7,826 nt of DNA. It comes from Deinococcus sp. (GTDB lineage: Bacteria; Deinococcota; Deinococci; Deinococcales; Deinococcaceae). The notes beneath the pieces are model-generated. The model saw only the letters and a list, made by a program, of their open reading frames with translations, was not told the origin of the DNA and searched no databases. Location: the NCBI RefSeq assembly GCF_018260405.1, contig NZ_JAGLBG010000100.1, positions 1-7,826 on the forward strand, in the 5' to 3' direction. Of the stretch, positions 1 through 5,989 are shown piece after piece (the first letter of the stretch is position 1; the number at the start of each line of letters is the position of its first letter). The translations under genes were made by a program, and so were the position numbers.

Positions 1-62
1 AGTTGGGACAGATCTTTTGCGTAATGTCCCTACTCTACCCCTTTCCGCTTCGCAAGTCCCCC

Positions 63-218
63 TGCTGAGCAGTTACGGATTTTTCATAGTAAATCACCTC
101 AAGTTTATAGATTTCTCCCAGACATAGAAATGTCGTAGGCGTATTTTTGTAGCCCAATTTGGGCATGAACTTACTTGGGAACGGTTTTTTGTCGTGTTTA
201 TCGTGCTGAGTAGTTACG
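63..218 (+). repeat. Spaced direct repeat TGCTGAGYAGTTACG
   Basis: TGCTGAGCAGTTACG at 63-77 recurs as TGCTGAGTAGTTACG at 204-218. That is 14 of 15 identical bases, same orientation, start points 141 bp apart, both in AT-rich DNA followed by T- or A-rich runs. Repeated binding sites spaced like this occur at the ends of Tn7- and Tn5053-like transposons and in some replication or regulatory regions. Nothing in the window tells these apart. The repeat is seen directly; any function is inference. Confidence 0.5.
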
Positions 219-245
219 AATTAAGTTTTTAAACTAGCCAAGCTC

Positions 246-288
246 AAGCCCCCGCTTTGCCTCCCTTTTGGGGGGGGCGGGGGCTTTT
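246..288 (+). terminator. Strong rho-independent terminator
   Basis: AAGCCCCCGC (246-255) pairs with GCGGGGGCTT (277-286). The interior is also rich in C then G (CCTCCC...GGGG) and can extend the stem. TTTT then CT follows on the plus strand, so termination of rightward transcription is favoured, from something left of the window. Read leftward, the tail is only TTGAGCTT, so it could weakly end the minE/minD transcript as well. Confidence 0.75.
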
Positions 289-433
289 CTGGTCTAACCA
301 AAGCGCTTGGCCCAAACAGGAACCGACCCACATGGCTTGCTCACTCTGCTTCGCAGCCTTGCAAGTCTGTTCGGGGTACAGGCGCATCAGGCAATCTCGA
401 CTAGTCAGGCTCTTAACTTAGCTTAGAAAAAAC

Positions 434-676
434 TCAGCGCTTCTTAGGCGGTTCGTCGATAGCGATACTGGCGGTCAGTACCACGCTTTCGCCGTCCTGC
501 TCGATCTCTATCTTGCTGTTGGTCGAGGGAAAATAACGCTGCACCACTTCCAGCAGGTCGTTTCGCAGGGCCTCGACCTTACCGGGGGGAATCTTGGCCC
601 GGTCATAAGCCAGCACCAGTTCCAGGCGGTCTTTGAGCGTTTCTTTGGTGCGCCCGCGCTTAAGCCACGAGAACAT
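434..676 (-). CDS. minE: MinE, cell division topological specificity factor
   Basis: This is an 80-residue MinE, close to the usual family length. MinE stimulates the MinD ATPase at the membrane and, where a full Min system operates, drives the gradient that keeps FtsZ rings away from the poles. The start MFSWLKRGR resembles the short amphipathic membrane-binding segment of MinE. The next part, about residues 11-50 (KETLKDRLELVLAYDRAKI ... LRNDLLEVVQRYF), matches the MinD-contacting and helix/strand region, followed by the topological-specificity domain with its beta strand near VVLTASIAI. The ATG lies 2 nt after the minD stop, and its GGGGGAGG ribosome site is inside the end of minD, so the two genes are very likely translated from one mRNA. 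No minC is seen nearby. Confidence 0.93.
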   Translation of the reverse strand: MFSWLKRGRTKETLKDRLELVLAYDRAKIPPGKVEALRNDLLEVVQRYFPSTNSKIEIEQDGESVVLTASIAIDEPPKKR

Positions 677-678
677 CT

Positions 679-1479
679 TTAGCCTCCCCCAAACATACGT
701 TTGAGGGCCGCCCAGAAGCCCTTGTCTTCTTCATATTTGGGGTAGGGCACTTCTTCACCCCGGATACGCCGCGCGGTCGCCATAAAGGCCAGCCCCGCCT
801 GGGTGGTGCCCAGCACGGCAGGTTCACCGACGTTGGTCGAAACGATAATGCCCTCGTCCTCAGGAACGATCCCGATAGGCTTGACGCCCAGAATGTCAAG
901 CATGTCACCTTCAGAAAGCATGTTGCCGCTGGCGACCATCTTGGGACGCAGGCGGTTGATAACCAGCCGGATTTCACTGACCTGCCCGGCTTCGAGCAGG
1001 CCGATGATCCGGTCGGCGTCGCGCACACTGGACACTTCGGGGTTCACGACCACCAGGGCGCCCTTGGCAGGGGCGGCGGCAGTCCGGAACCCCGCTTCGA
1101 TTCCGGCGGGCGAATCAATCAAGATGCGGTCAAACTTTTCCTCATCCAGCAGCCCCTGCACCACCGTCTTGAAGACTTCGGGGTCGAGGGCGTCTTTGTC
1201 ACGCGTCTGCGAGGCGGGCAGCAGGTAAAGGTTCTCGACGCGCTTGTCACGGATAAGCGCCTGACTCATGCGGCACTTGCCTTCAAGCACGTCCACAAGG
1301 TCGAACACCACACGCGACTCGAGCCCCATGACCACGTCGAGGTTACGCAGACCTACGTCCACGTCAATGACCACGACCTTTTCGCCCAGTTTTGCCAGTG
1401 CCGCGCCAATATTCGCCGTGGTCGTCGTTTTACCGACCCCACCTTTTCCCGATGTGACTACAATAACTTTTGCATCCAT
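679..1479 (-). CDS. minD: MinD, septum-site ATPase
   Basis: A 266-residue member of the ParA/MinD family of deviant-Walker ATPases. It dimerises on the membrane with ATP, recruits MinC, and is released by MinE. The deviant Walker A KGGVGKTT spans residues 12-19, with signature lysine K12 and catalytic lysine K17. The DVDVGLRNLD switch region is at 39-48, the Walker B-like strand RILIDSPAG is near 118-126, and the amphipathic membrane-targeting helix GFWAALKRMFGGG is at 254-266. The open frame extends 17 codons further upstream, but homologues begin at MDAKVIVVTSGKGG, so the ATG at 1479 is chosen. A TANNNT box lies 10 nt upstream of it and there is no clear ribosome site. The gene is followed at once by minE. 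Confidence 0.95.
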   Translation of the reverse strand: MDAKVIVVTSGKGGVGKTTTTANIGAALAKLGEKVVVIDVDVGLRNLDVVMGLESRVVFDLVDVLEGKCRMSQALIRDKRVENLYLLPASQTRDKDALDPEVFKTVVQGLLDEEKFDRILIDSPAGIEAGFRTAAAPAKGALVVVNPEVSSVRDADRIIGLLEAGQVSEIRLVINRLRPKMVASGNMLSEGDMLDILGVKPIGIVPEDEGIIVSTNVGEPAVLGTTQAGLAFMATARRIRGEEVPYPKYEEDKGFWAALKRMFGGG

Positions 1480-1489
1480 ATTGCCTGGC

Positions 1490-1495
1490 AGTCTA
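1490..1495 (-). promoter_or_regulatory. Candidate -10 box for minD
   Basis: TAGACT on the minus strand fits the Deinococcus TANNNT -10 pattern and ends 10 nt before the minD ATG. Initiation here would give a leader of only a few bases, consistent with the missing Shine-Dalgarno sequence. No convincing -35 is visible. A second possibility is TAATAA (minus strand, 1559-1564), which would give a leader of about 70 nt. Confidence 0.35.
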
Positions 1496-1567
1496 GCAAG
1501 TTGCCCATGAGCCAGCTGAACACCCGCCACGCTGCATACCCTGGGCTGCCAGATTCAGTTATTATTC

Positions 1568-1663
1568 ACAGTGAGAGAACTGTAATACGCGCCAGCTTAA
1601 AGTTCTGGGCGAACCCAAAAGAAGAGTTCTGCCTTGAACCTTCCGATGACCGACATTTGAACC
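1568..1663. promoter_or_regulatory. Divergent control region with operator-like dyads
   Basis: This lies between divergent minD and the DUF4388 gene. ACAGT-N6-ACTGT forms a dyad at 1568-1583. Two related copies follow, AGTTCTGGGCGAACC (1601-1615) and AGTTCTGCCTTGAACC (1625-1640), each a GTTC-N5/6-GAAC dyad and about 24 bp apart. A half site TTGAACC follows at 1657-1663. The spacing of about two helical turns suggests cooperative binding by a dimeric regulator. TAAAGT at 1598-1603 is a possible plus-strand -10 overlapping the first copy. No regulator can be named from the sequence. Confidence 0.4.
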
Positions 1664-1688
1664 TCTACTTGGAAAGGCGGATGAGACC

Positions 1689-2396
1689 TTGGCTATTTAC
1701 GGCGACTTCGAGTACCACGCTTTTAACGACATTATCAAAGTGCTTCAGCGCCACACCGGCGTTCTGTTCATGCGCACCGCGCTGGCCGGACGCAGCGTGG
1801 AAATGCACCTGAAAGACGGTACGCTGAACGCCCTGTTCATCGACGGTTTTCCGGTGAGCGAACCCCTGCGAATCCGCGACACGATCAGCACCCTGACCAG
1901 CGCCGCTTCGGGCGAATACAGCTTCGAGGTCGGGGAGATCACGCAGCAGGTTTCATTCCCGCTTGACGACCTGATTCGGGACGTTATCAGTACGGCGAAG
2001 ATCCCGGATCAGCAGTTACCGCACCAGGAAACGCGCTTCGAGTGGCAAACCAACGCCTCGCAGGTGCAGGTGCCGCCCGCCTTGCAAAACAGCTGGTCTT
2101 CGGTATCTCCCCTGATTCGGCAAGGGGCCTCGGCCATTGACTTGTCGCGCCAGTTGCACATCAGCGAACATGAGGCGCGGGTGACCCTGTACCGCCTCCG
2201 CGCCGCCGGACTGGTCACGCCACAACGCGCCGCCGGGGCCTTTCATGACCCGCGCGGTACGTCCGCTCCTTCCCCGGCCAGCGCCATGTCCGGAACCAGC
2301 CAGCCGCTTCCGGCGCAACAGCCCCAGCAACAGGCTGGCCCTGTGCGCCGACTTCTCAACGCCCTACGTCGCCTGACCGGAGGCAACGCCTTATGA
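1689..2396 (+). CDS. DUF4388 protein with C-terminal winged-helix-like segment
   Basis: A 235-residue protein. Residues about 4-100 (FNDIIKVLQRHTGVLFM ... DGTLNALFIDG ... ISTLTSAASGEYSFEVGE) are a DUF4388/PATAN-type domain, common in bacterial signalling proteins and often next to small GTPases and Roadblock proteins. Residues about 135-180 (WSSVSPLIRQGASAIDLSRQL to RLRAAGLVTPQ) look like a winged-helix fold. A Pro/Ser/Gln-rich linker (about 186-216) leads to a short basic amphipathic helix, VRRLLNALRRLTGG (219-232). The start is TTG, chosen because GGAAAGGCGG (1671-1680) lies 8 nt before it and no in-frame ATG fits. It is the first gene of a three-gene operon and overlaps the GTPase gene by 4 nt. 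Its role is probably an adaptor or effector of that GTPase; this is inference. Confidence 0.8.
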   Translation: MAIYGDFEYHAFNDIIKVLQRHTGVLFMRTALAGRSVEMHLKDGTLNALFIDGFPVSEPLRIRDTISTLTSAASGEYSFEVGEITQQVSFPLDDLIRDVISTAKIPDQQLPHQETRFEWQTNASQVQVPPALQNSWSSVSPLIRQGASAIDLSRQLHISEHEARVTLYRLRAAGLVTPQRAAGAFHDPRGTSAPSPASAMSGTSQPLPAQQPQQQAGPVRRLLNALRRLTGGNAL

Positions 2397-2914
2397 ACGC
2401 ACCCCTGAAACTCGTTATCTCCGGCCCCGTGGGGGCAGGCAAAACCACCTTTGTTCAGACCCTTTCCGAAACTGAGGTCGTCAGTACCGAAGCCGACGCC
2501 ACCGAGGACATCGGTAAAGCGACGACCACCGTGGCCTTCGATTTCGGCACGCTGAATATCGACGGCCAGGAGCTGCACCTGTACGGTACGCCCGGTCAGG
2601 ACCGCTTCGACTTCATGTGGGACGTGCTGTGTGAAGGCGCACTGGGGCTGGTTCTCCTGGTCGCGGGCAACAAGCCGCAGGACTTTTTGCACGCACGCCA
2701 CATTCTGGAATTCATTACCAGTCGCAACCCGGTGCCCTTTGTGGTCGGCGTGACCCGCCAAGATCTGCCGGACGTGTGGGCACCGCAGGACGTAGCGGCC
2801 TACTTCGACCTGCCGGTTGGTCAGGTTCTGGGCCTACAAGCCACCGAGGCCGTCAGCGCCCGCAACGTGCTGATCCGCCTGCTGGAATCCCAGCTTGCTA
2901 AGGAAACAGTATGA
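2393..2914 (+). CDS. Ras-like small GTPase, COG2229/MglA-type
   Basis: A 173-residue single-domain P-loop GTPase. The P-loop GPVGAGKTT is at residues 11-19 (K17, T18), a threonine-rich switch I is near KATTTVAFDFG (42-52), and switch II is GTPGQDRF (65-72). The usual DxxG aspartate is replaced by Thr (TPGQ), as in MglA-type bacterial GTPases. The base-recognition motif is TRQD (121-124) where NKxD is usual, and the SAK-like motif is QAT near 149-151. Enzymes of this group switch between GTP and GDP states, with Roadblock proteins as regulators, and act in polarity, motility or signalling. Translation is coupled to both neighbours by ATGA overlaps, with GGAGG at 2379-2383 as ribosome site. The family call is firm; the cellular process is not known from sequence. 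Confidence 0.88.
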   Translation: MNAPLKLVISGPVGAGKTTFVQTLSETEVVSTEADATEDIGKATTTVAFDFGTLNIDGQELHLYGTPGQDRFDFMWDVLCEGALGLVLLVAGNKPQDFLHARHILEFITSRNPVPFVVGVTRQDLPDVWAPQDVAAYFDLPVGQVLGLQATEAVSARNVLIRLLESQLAKETV

Positions 2915-3285
2915 CCAGCGGCAGCAAACAGGAAACGCTTCAGGCCACCCTCCAGACCCTCCGCACCAGCCTACCCGAGCTGCGCGGCGCCCTGGTCGCC
3001 ACCATCGACGGTTTGCCGATTGCCCAGAGCTTCAGCGACAACACCGACGCCAACCGCGTGGCTGCGATGGCCGCGACCGCGCTGGGCCTAGGCAAGCGCA
3101 TCAACGATACCCTCGGCGCAGGCGAACTGACCGAAATGAGCGTAACCGGGGCCGACGGACAGGTGTTCGTGTACGCCACGGGGCGCAAGGGCGTGCTGGC
3201 GGTTGTCACCCCCGCCGCCATGAACCTGGGCCTGCTGAACATTGAGGCGCGGGACGCGGCGCAGACCGTGGCGCTGGTGCTGTAA
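2911..3285 (+). CDS. Roadblock/LC7 (MglB-like) domain protein
   Basis: A 124-residue protein that is essentially one Roadblock/LC7 domain, the fold that forms dimers and acts on MglA/Ras-like GTPases as a GTPase-activating or scaffold protein. Visible family features are the N-terminal helix, the strand pair RGALVATIDGLPIAQ (25-39), the long helix NRVAAMAATALGLGKRIN (48-65), and the strands QVFVYATGRKGVLAVVT (84-100), followed by a last helix from about 103. It overlaps the GTPase gene by 4 nt, with AAGGAA at 2900-2905 as ribosome site, and a terminator follows the stop. The layout strongly suggests it is the partner of the adjoining GTPase. Confidence 0.88.
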   Translation: MTSGSKQETLQATLQTLRTSLPELRGALVATIDGLPIAQSFSDNTDANRVAAMAATALGLGKRINDTLGAGELTEMSVTGADGQVFVYATGRKGVLAVVTPAAMNLGLLNIEARDAAQTVALVL

Positions 3286-3326
3286 AGCCTCGGTCCAATC
3301 GGCAGTCCATATCAGTACATTTGGTG

Positions 3327-3358
3327 AGCGGCTCTAGCTTTGGCTGGGGCCGCTTTTT
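3327..3358 (+). terminator. Terminator of the DUF4388-GTPase-Roadblock operon
   Basis: AGCGGCTC (3327-3334) pairs with GGGCCGCT (3347-3354) in an 8-bp stem with one G-U pair, and a run of five T follows (3354-3358). It sits about 40 nt after the Roadblock stop, the expected place for an intrinsic terminator. Confidence 0.8.
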
Positions 3359-3445
3359 CGTTGGTTGGCAGAGAGGCAAGATTAAGCCCCGGTGCTGAGC
3401 CGCTGCCCGGTGACCAACGCCTTCTGGCCCCTTGCATTCATCATC

Positions 3446-3619
3446 CCTTATACGAACTACCGATTGAAGCTGAAAGAACCAGATTCAATCCGAGCGGAAG
3501 CGAATAGGAAAGGATGCGGGTTTTGCGGTATGGGCGGTGCCTTCTTGGGCAAAACGGCACCCAGAATGGGGCCTGCCCGCTTCCCGATTGCGGCGGAATT
3601 GAGCGCAATCCTTATAGGT
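3446..3619. repeat. Putative Deinococcus small noncoding repeat (SNR/MITE-like)
   Basis: This is the only structured part of the gene-free stretch between 3361 and 3690. It begins with CCTTATACGAACTACCGATT and ends with GCAATCCTTATAGG, giving weak, degenerate inverted ends. Inside are GAGCGGAAGCGAATAGG, GATGCGGGTTTTGCGG and the inverted pair GGTGCC/GGCACC (3536-3541, 3556-3561). Wording of this kind recurs, from memory, in the intergenic repeats of Deinococcus genomes. The length of about 170 bp fits that class. The short open frames crossing it, such as 3392-3640, look repeat-derived and are not annotated as genes. Confirmation needs a genome-wide copy count. Confidence 0.45.
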
Positions 3620-3690
3620 TGCCAGACTTCCTGGGCTTGACCTTGAGGCGATATCACCTTAGCGCGGCATCAATAATGACAACGTACTGA

Positions 3691-3727
3691 GCGGGGTGGG
3701 CCACCGAAATCTGGTAGCCCACCCCGC
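3691..3727 (-). terminator. Hairpin downstream of the two-component operon
   Basis: A perfect 11-bp stem, GCGGGGTGGGC (3691-3701) with GCCCACCCCGC (3717-3727), has further ACC/GGT pairing inside the loop and an extra A-T pair outside. It lies 20 nt beyond the response regulator stop. There is no clean U tract on either strand, so it may terminate inefficiently or mainly protect the 3' end. Confidence 0.6.
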
Positions 3728-3747
3728 TTCAACTCCGGTTTTATCTG

Positions 3748-4332
3748 TCACCCCAGCAGGCCGATGTTCCGGGCGCGGCTGACAGCCTCGGTGCGGTCAC
3801 GCGCCTCTAATTTGCCGTACAGGCGGGCCAGATGGTCCTTGATGGTATCGGGGCTGACCCCCAGGTTGCGGGCAATTTCCTTGTTGGAAAACCCCTGGGC
3901 CAGCAGCGGCAGCACTTCGGATTCGCGCGGGGTCAGGCGCGGCACGTTCACATGGGGCAGGCGGTCGATTTCTGGGTGCGCCACGATGTCGCGCAGTTGC
4001 CGGGCCAGGCTCTCGGGGTCGGTTTCCTTGTTCACGTAACCGCGTGCTCCGGCGGCGCGGGCCGCCTGCACGATGGCGGGTTCGGCAAAGGTGGTAATAA
4101 GGACGCTGACCACACGCGGCGCCGTAATTCTTAGCCGGTCACACACCTCTATACCGGTCATGCCCGGCATCTTGACGTCTAGCAGGGCGGCGTCGGGCTG
4201 GTAGGTGCGGCAGGCCTCTAGCGCACTTGGGCCGTCGGCGGCCTCGGCAACCACGTCAAAGCCTTGCTGGGTTAGAGCGTACTTCAGGCCCATGCGGAAA
4301 AGGGGATGATCGTCGGCGATAACAAGTCTCAT
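3748..4332 (-). CDS. NarL/FixJ-family response regulator
   Basis: A 194-residue two-domain transcription regulator. The receiver domain (about 1-118) has the acidic pair D7/D8, the phospho-acceptor D52 in LLDVKMPG, T80 and the conserved lysine K102 (VNKE). The LuxR-type helix-turn-helix (about 132-190) starts LTPRESEVLPLLAQGFSNKEIA and has its recognition helix near VSPDTIKDHLARL. The open frame reaches 24 codons further upstream, but the ATG at 4332 is chosen. It begins the classical receiver sequence MRLVIADDHP, has GGAGG 7 nt before it (4340-4344), and overlaps the kinase stop by 4 nt. Phosphorylation by the adjoining kinase is the likely input. Target genes are unknown; the divergently placed genes to the right are possible candidates. 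Confidence 0.93.
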   Translation of the reverse strand: MRLVIADDHPLFRMGLKYALTQQGFDVVAEAADGPSALEACRTYQPDAALLDVKMPGMTGIEVCDRLRITAPRVVSVLITTFAEPAIVQAARAAGARGYVNKETDPESLARQLRDIVAHPEIDRLPHVNVPRLTPRESEVLPLLAQGFSNKEIARNLGVSPDTIKDHLARLYGKLEARDRTEAVSRARNIGLLG

Positions 4333-5492
4333 GGGGTGACCTCCGGGAGGGTGATGGTAAACAGGGTTAGGAGCGTCGAATCTGTAGAAACACCGTCCTG
4401 GCATACCAGATCAGGAGCAGTGGTGAGGGTGTTGGGGGAGTCATTGGCGAGGTGATCGTTGGCAGGGCCGGGCAGGCAAGCGCGGCGGTAAATCAGCTCT
4501 CCACCGTGCACTTCGGCAATGCGGCGCACGATGAACAGCCCCAGTCCGGCGGTTCCAGCGGTGTATTGCTGCCCGGCGATGGTCGCGGGCTGGCTGTTAA
4601 ACGGCTGGGCCAGTTCGTTCAGCGGAAGATCGAGCGCTGGGCCGTCGTTCGCCACGGTCACTCCTTGCGGGGTGACCAGGAGATCGACCCGTTCGGTGGC
4701 GTAGCGCAGAGCGTTTTCGGCCAGATTGGTCACGGCGCGTTCCAGGGCCTTGGCATCGGCGCGGGCGTGCCCATGACCATGAACCTGCAACTTCAGGTGA
4801 CCGGCTTTGGAGGCCAGCCTGCGGGCAATATCGTCCAGCAGTTCCCGCAGGTCTGTGGGGGCCAGGTGGAGGCGCACATCGTCTAGTTCGTAGCGGTGCG
4901 CGTCGGCCATCTGATGCACCAGCGCGAGCAGCCGGGAGGTTTCAGCCTGAATCTGTCGCCCGATCTCCCGGCGTTCGGCCTCGGGCAAGGGCAACGTGGT
5001 CAGCACCTGGGTCAGGTGGCCGGTGGCGATCAGGGGGGTTTTGAGGTCGTGAACCAGCGTAGCCATGAACGCGCCGCGCCGGTTCTGTTCGGTTTGCAGC
5101 CGGTGCAGCAGACCCGTGAAGGCCCCACGTAACGCCCTGATTTCGCTGGGATCGTCCCGGTGCGGGTCGGAGAAATCGTTTTGCTTCACTTCATTGGCCA
5201 GGCGGCTAAGTGGGCGCAGCAGCGAGCCGCTGAGGATAAATCCGAAGACGGCGCTCAGCAGGGCAACCAGCAGCAGCCATAGCAGACTGATGCCGCGCAG
5301 ACCACTGGGAGAAAGCAGAGTCATACCAACATTCGGTACGTAGACCAGCAAAAAGATAATCAGCGTGAACTGTCCCCTCACGGATCCGAGAAACGCCCTG
5401 ACCGCTGGCGTGGCACGTCTGCCGCCAAGTGGAGTGGTTCTCGCTGAGGTGTTCACAAGGCGCAGCTTAGCCATACGTGTCTGACAGAACAC
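4329..5492 (-). CDS. Two-component sensor histidine kinase (HisKA type)
   Basis: A membrane histidine kinase of up to 387 residues. Two hydrophobic helices (about 42-60 and 68-92) enclose only a short loop, so it has no real extracytoplasmic sensor domain and probably senses within the membrane or through a partner. A HAMP-like linker (about 93-137) follows, then the phospho-acceptor H148 in VHDLKTP, the N box NLAENALRY (256-264), G1 motif NDGP (282-285) and G2 GTAGLGLFIV (313-322). Between the helix after G2 and the final strand TLLTLFTITLP lies an unusual loop of about 35 residues (338-372). The start is uncertain: GTG at 5492 is the longest, ATG at 5474 (residue 7) is an alternative, and neither has a ribosome site. 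The regulator gene overlaps its stop. No signal can be named. Confidence 0.9.
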   Translation of the reverse strand: MFCQTRMAKLRLVNTSARTTPLGGRRATPAVRAFLGSVRGQFTLIIFLLVYVPNVGMTLLSPSGLRGISLLWLLLVALLSAVFGFILSGSLLRPLSRLANEVKQNDFSDPHRDDPSEIRALRGAFTGLLHRLQTEQNRRGAFMATLVHDLKTPLIATGHLTQVLTTLPLPEAERREIGRQIQAETSRLLALVHQMADAHRYELDDVRLHLAPTDLRELLDDIARRLASKAGHLKLQVHGHGHARADAKALERAVTNLAENALRYATERVDLLVTPQGVTVANDGPALDLPLNELAQPFNSQPATIAGQQYTAGTAGLGLFIVRRIAEVHGGELIYRRACLPGPANDHLANDSPNTLTTAPDLVCQDGVSTDSTLLTLFTITLPEVTP

Positions 5493-5496
5493 TCAC

Positions 5497-5524
5497 GTGC
5501 TACTAGCCCAGGCTCCCTTGTCAA
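5497..5524 (-). promoter_or_regulatory. Candidate promoter of the kinase-regulator operon
   Basis: On the minus strand a perfect -35 TTGACA (5519-5524) is followed after 16 bp by TAGCAC (5497-5502), a weak -10. Initiation would fall near 5490, at or within the GTG codon at 5492 and 16 nt before the ATG at 5474. The transcript would thus be leaderless or nearly so, matching the missing ribosome site. Confidence 0.45.
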
Positions 5525-5654
5525 TCCCCCAGCTCGCCCACCCCCCAGTTCTTAAAGGCCTCGGCAAGGCAAGGCAATACCAGCGTTCCAGCAGGGGTTT
5601 TTTCTGGTTTTGCCCCCAGATGTCCGGGAGTGGCTGAACTGGGCAGCGGCCATC

Positions 5655-5663
5655 TGCTAACAT
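5655..5663 (+). promoter_or_regulatory. Extended -10 of the small membrane protein gene
   Basis: TGCTAACAT is an extended -10 (TGnTANNNT) ending 9 nt before the ATG at 5673. Transcription would start within a few bases of the codon. No Shine-Dalgarno sequence is present, so translation is probably leaderless. No good -35 is seen, as is common when an extended -10 is used. Confidence 0.45.
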
Positions 5664-5672
5664 TTTTGTCGT

Positions 5673-5960
5673 ATGCCCAGTCTGGTCGCCCTGTTGCCGC
5701 TGGCCGGATTTTTCCTGGCCCTGACTGCTTTCTGGTGCCGGAGCCGGGCGCACGAATCGGCGGTAGACGCCGACCTGCAACGCCGTCTGGGAGAGCATAC
5801 TCACAGTCAGGCGCAACCTAAGCAAGACGAAACGCCCTTCGAAGTTTCACAGTGGCTGCTGCAACAAAAAACGCGGTATAGCTGGCTGGCGGCGATTCTG
5901 GCGATTCTGGCGCTGGGTTGCTTCGCGGGAACCTTCGTGTTGCTCGGCTACCTGCACTAG
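5673..5960 (+). CDS. Small two-helix membrane protein, unknown function
   Basis: A 95-residue protein that I do not recognise. Two hydrophobic helices, about residues 3-21 (LVALLPLAGFFLALTAF) and 70-92 (WLAAILAILALGCFAGTFVLL), flank a polar, charged middle of about 47 residues, giving a hairpin topology with both ends probably on the same side. Codon use matches the neighbours (C/G third positions, many CTG and GCG). With the extended -10 immediately upstream, this supports a real gene over the antisense frame at 5493-5825. It lies back to back with the histidine kinase gene, 180 bp apart, so the two could share regulation. That is inference from position only. Confidence 0.65.
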   Translation: MPSLVALLPLAGFFLALTAFWCRSRAHESAVDADLQRRLGEHTHSQAQPKQDETPFEVSQWLLQQKTRYSWLAAILAILALGCFAGTFVLLGYLH

Positions 5961-5989
5961 GACGGCTCTCGTCAGGTGCCTAGAGCACC

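Larger units (their letters stand above)
1..433. other. Gene-free, AT-rich left flank
   Basis: I see no credible coding region here. Roughly 60-240 is much richer in A and T than the genes to the right. It contains several small dyads: GGGACA/TGTCCC at 5-10 and 25-30, GACAT/ATGTC at 121-125 and 130-134, and GCCCAA-T-TTGGGC at 152-164. It also holds a spaced direct repeat and a strong terminator, listed separately. Positions 300-433, just beyond the minE stop, show no clear terminator of their own. The composition and repeats would suit the outer end of a mobile element or a decayed region, but no transposase or integrase is visible. Confidence 0.55.

Noticed and set aside
679..1530. Longer minD starting at 1530
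   Set aside because: The extra 17 residues precede the conserved MinD start MDAKVIVVTSGKGG and have no family support.
2016..2761. Minus-strand frames under the DUF4388 and GTPase genes
   Set aside because: They mirror the codons of well-supported genes and show no domain of their own.
3392..3640. Open frame of 82 codons, and the antisense frame at 3457-3657
   Set aside because: Both cross the repeat-like element, lack a ribosome site and have no recognisable domain; they look repeat-derived.
3748..4404. Longer response regulator starting at 4404
   Set aside because: The receiver domain begins at the ATG at 4332, which has a GGAGG site and a 4-nt overlap with the kinase stop.
5601..5650. 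Possible tRNA or terminator in the T-rich stretch before the small membrane gene
   Set aside because: No cloverleaf can be drawn, and the G and C runs around the T tract do not form a sound stem.
5493..5825. Minus-strand frame of 110 codons
   Set aside because: It covers the kinase promoter region and opposes the better supported small membrane-protein gene; its composition is not protein-like.
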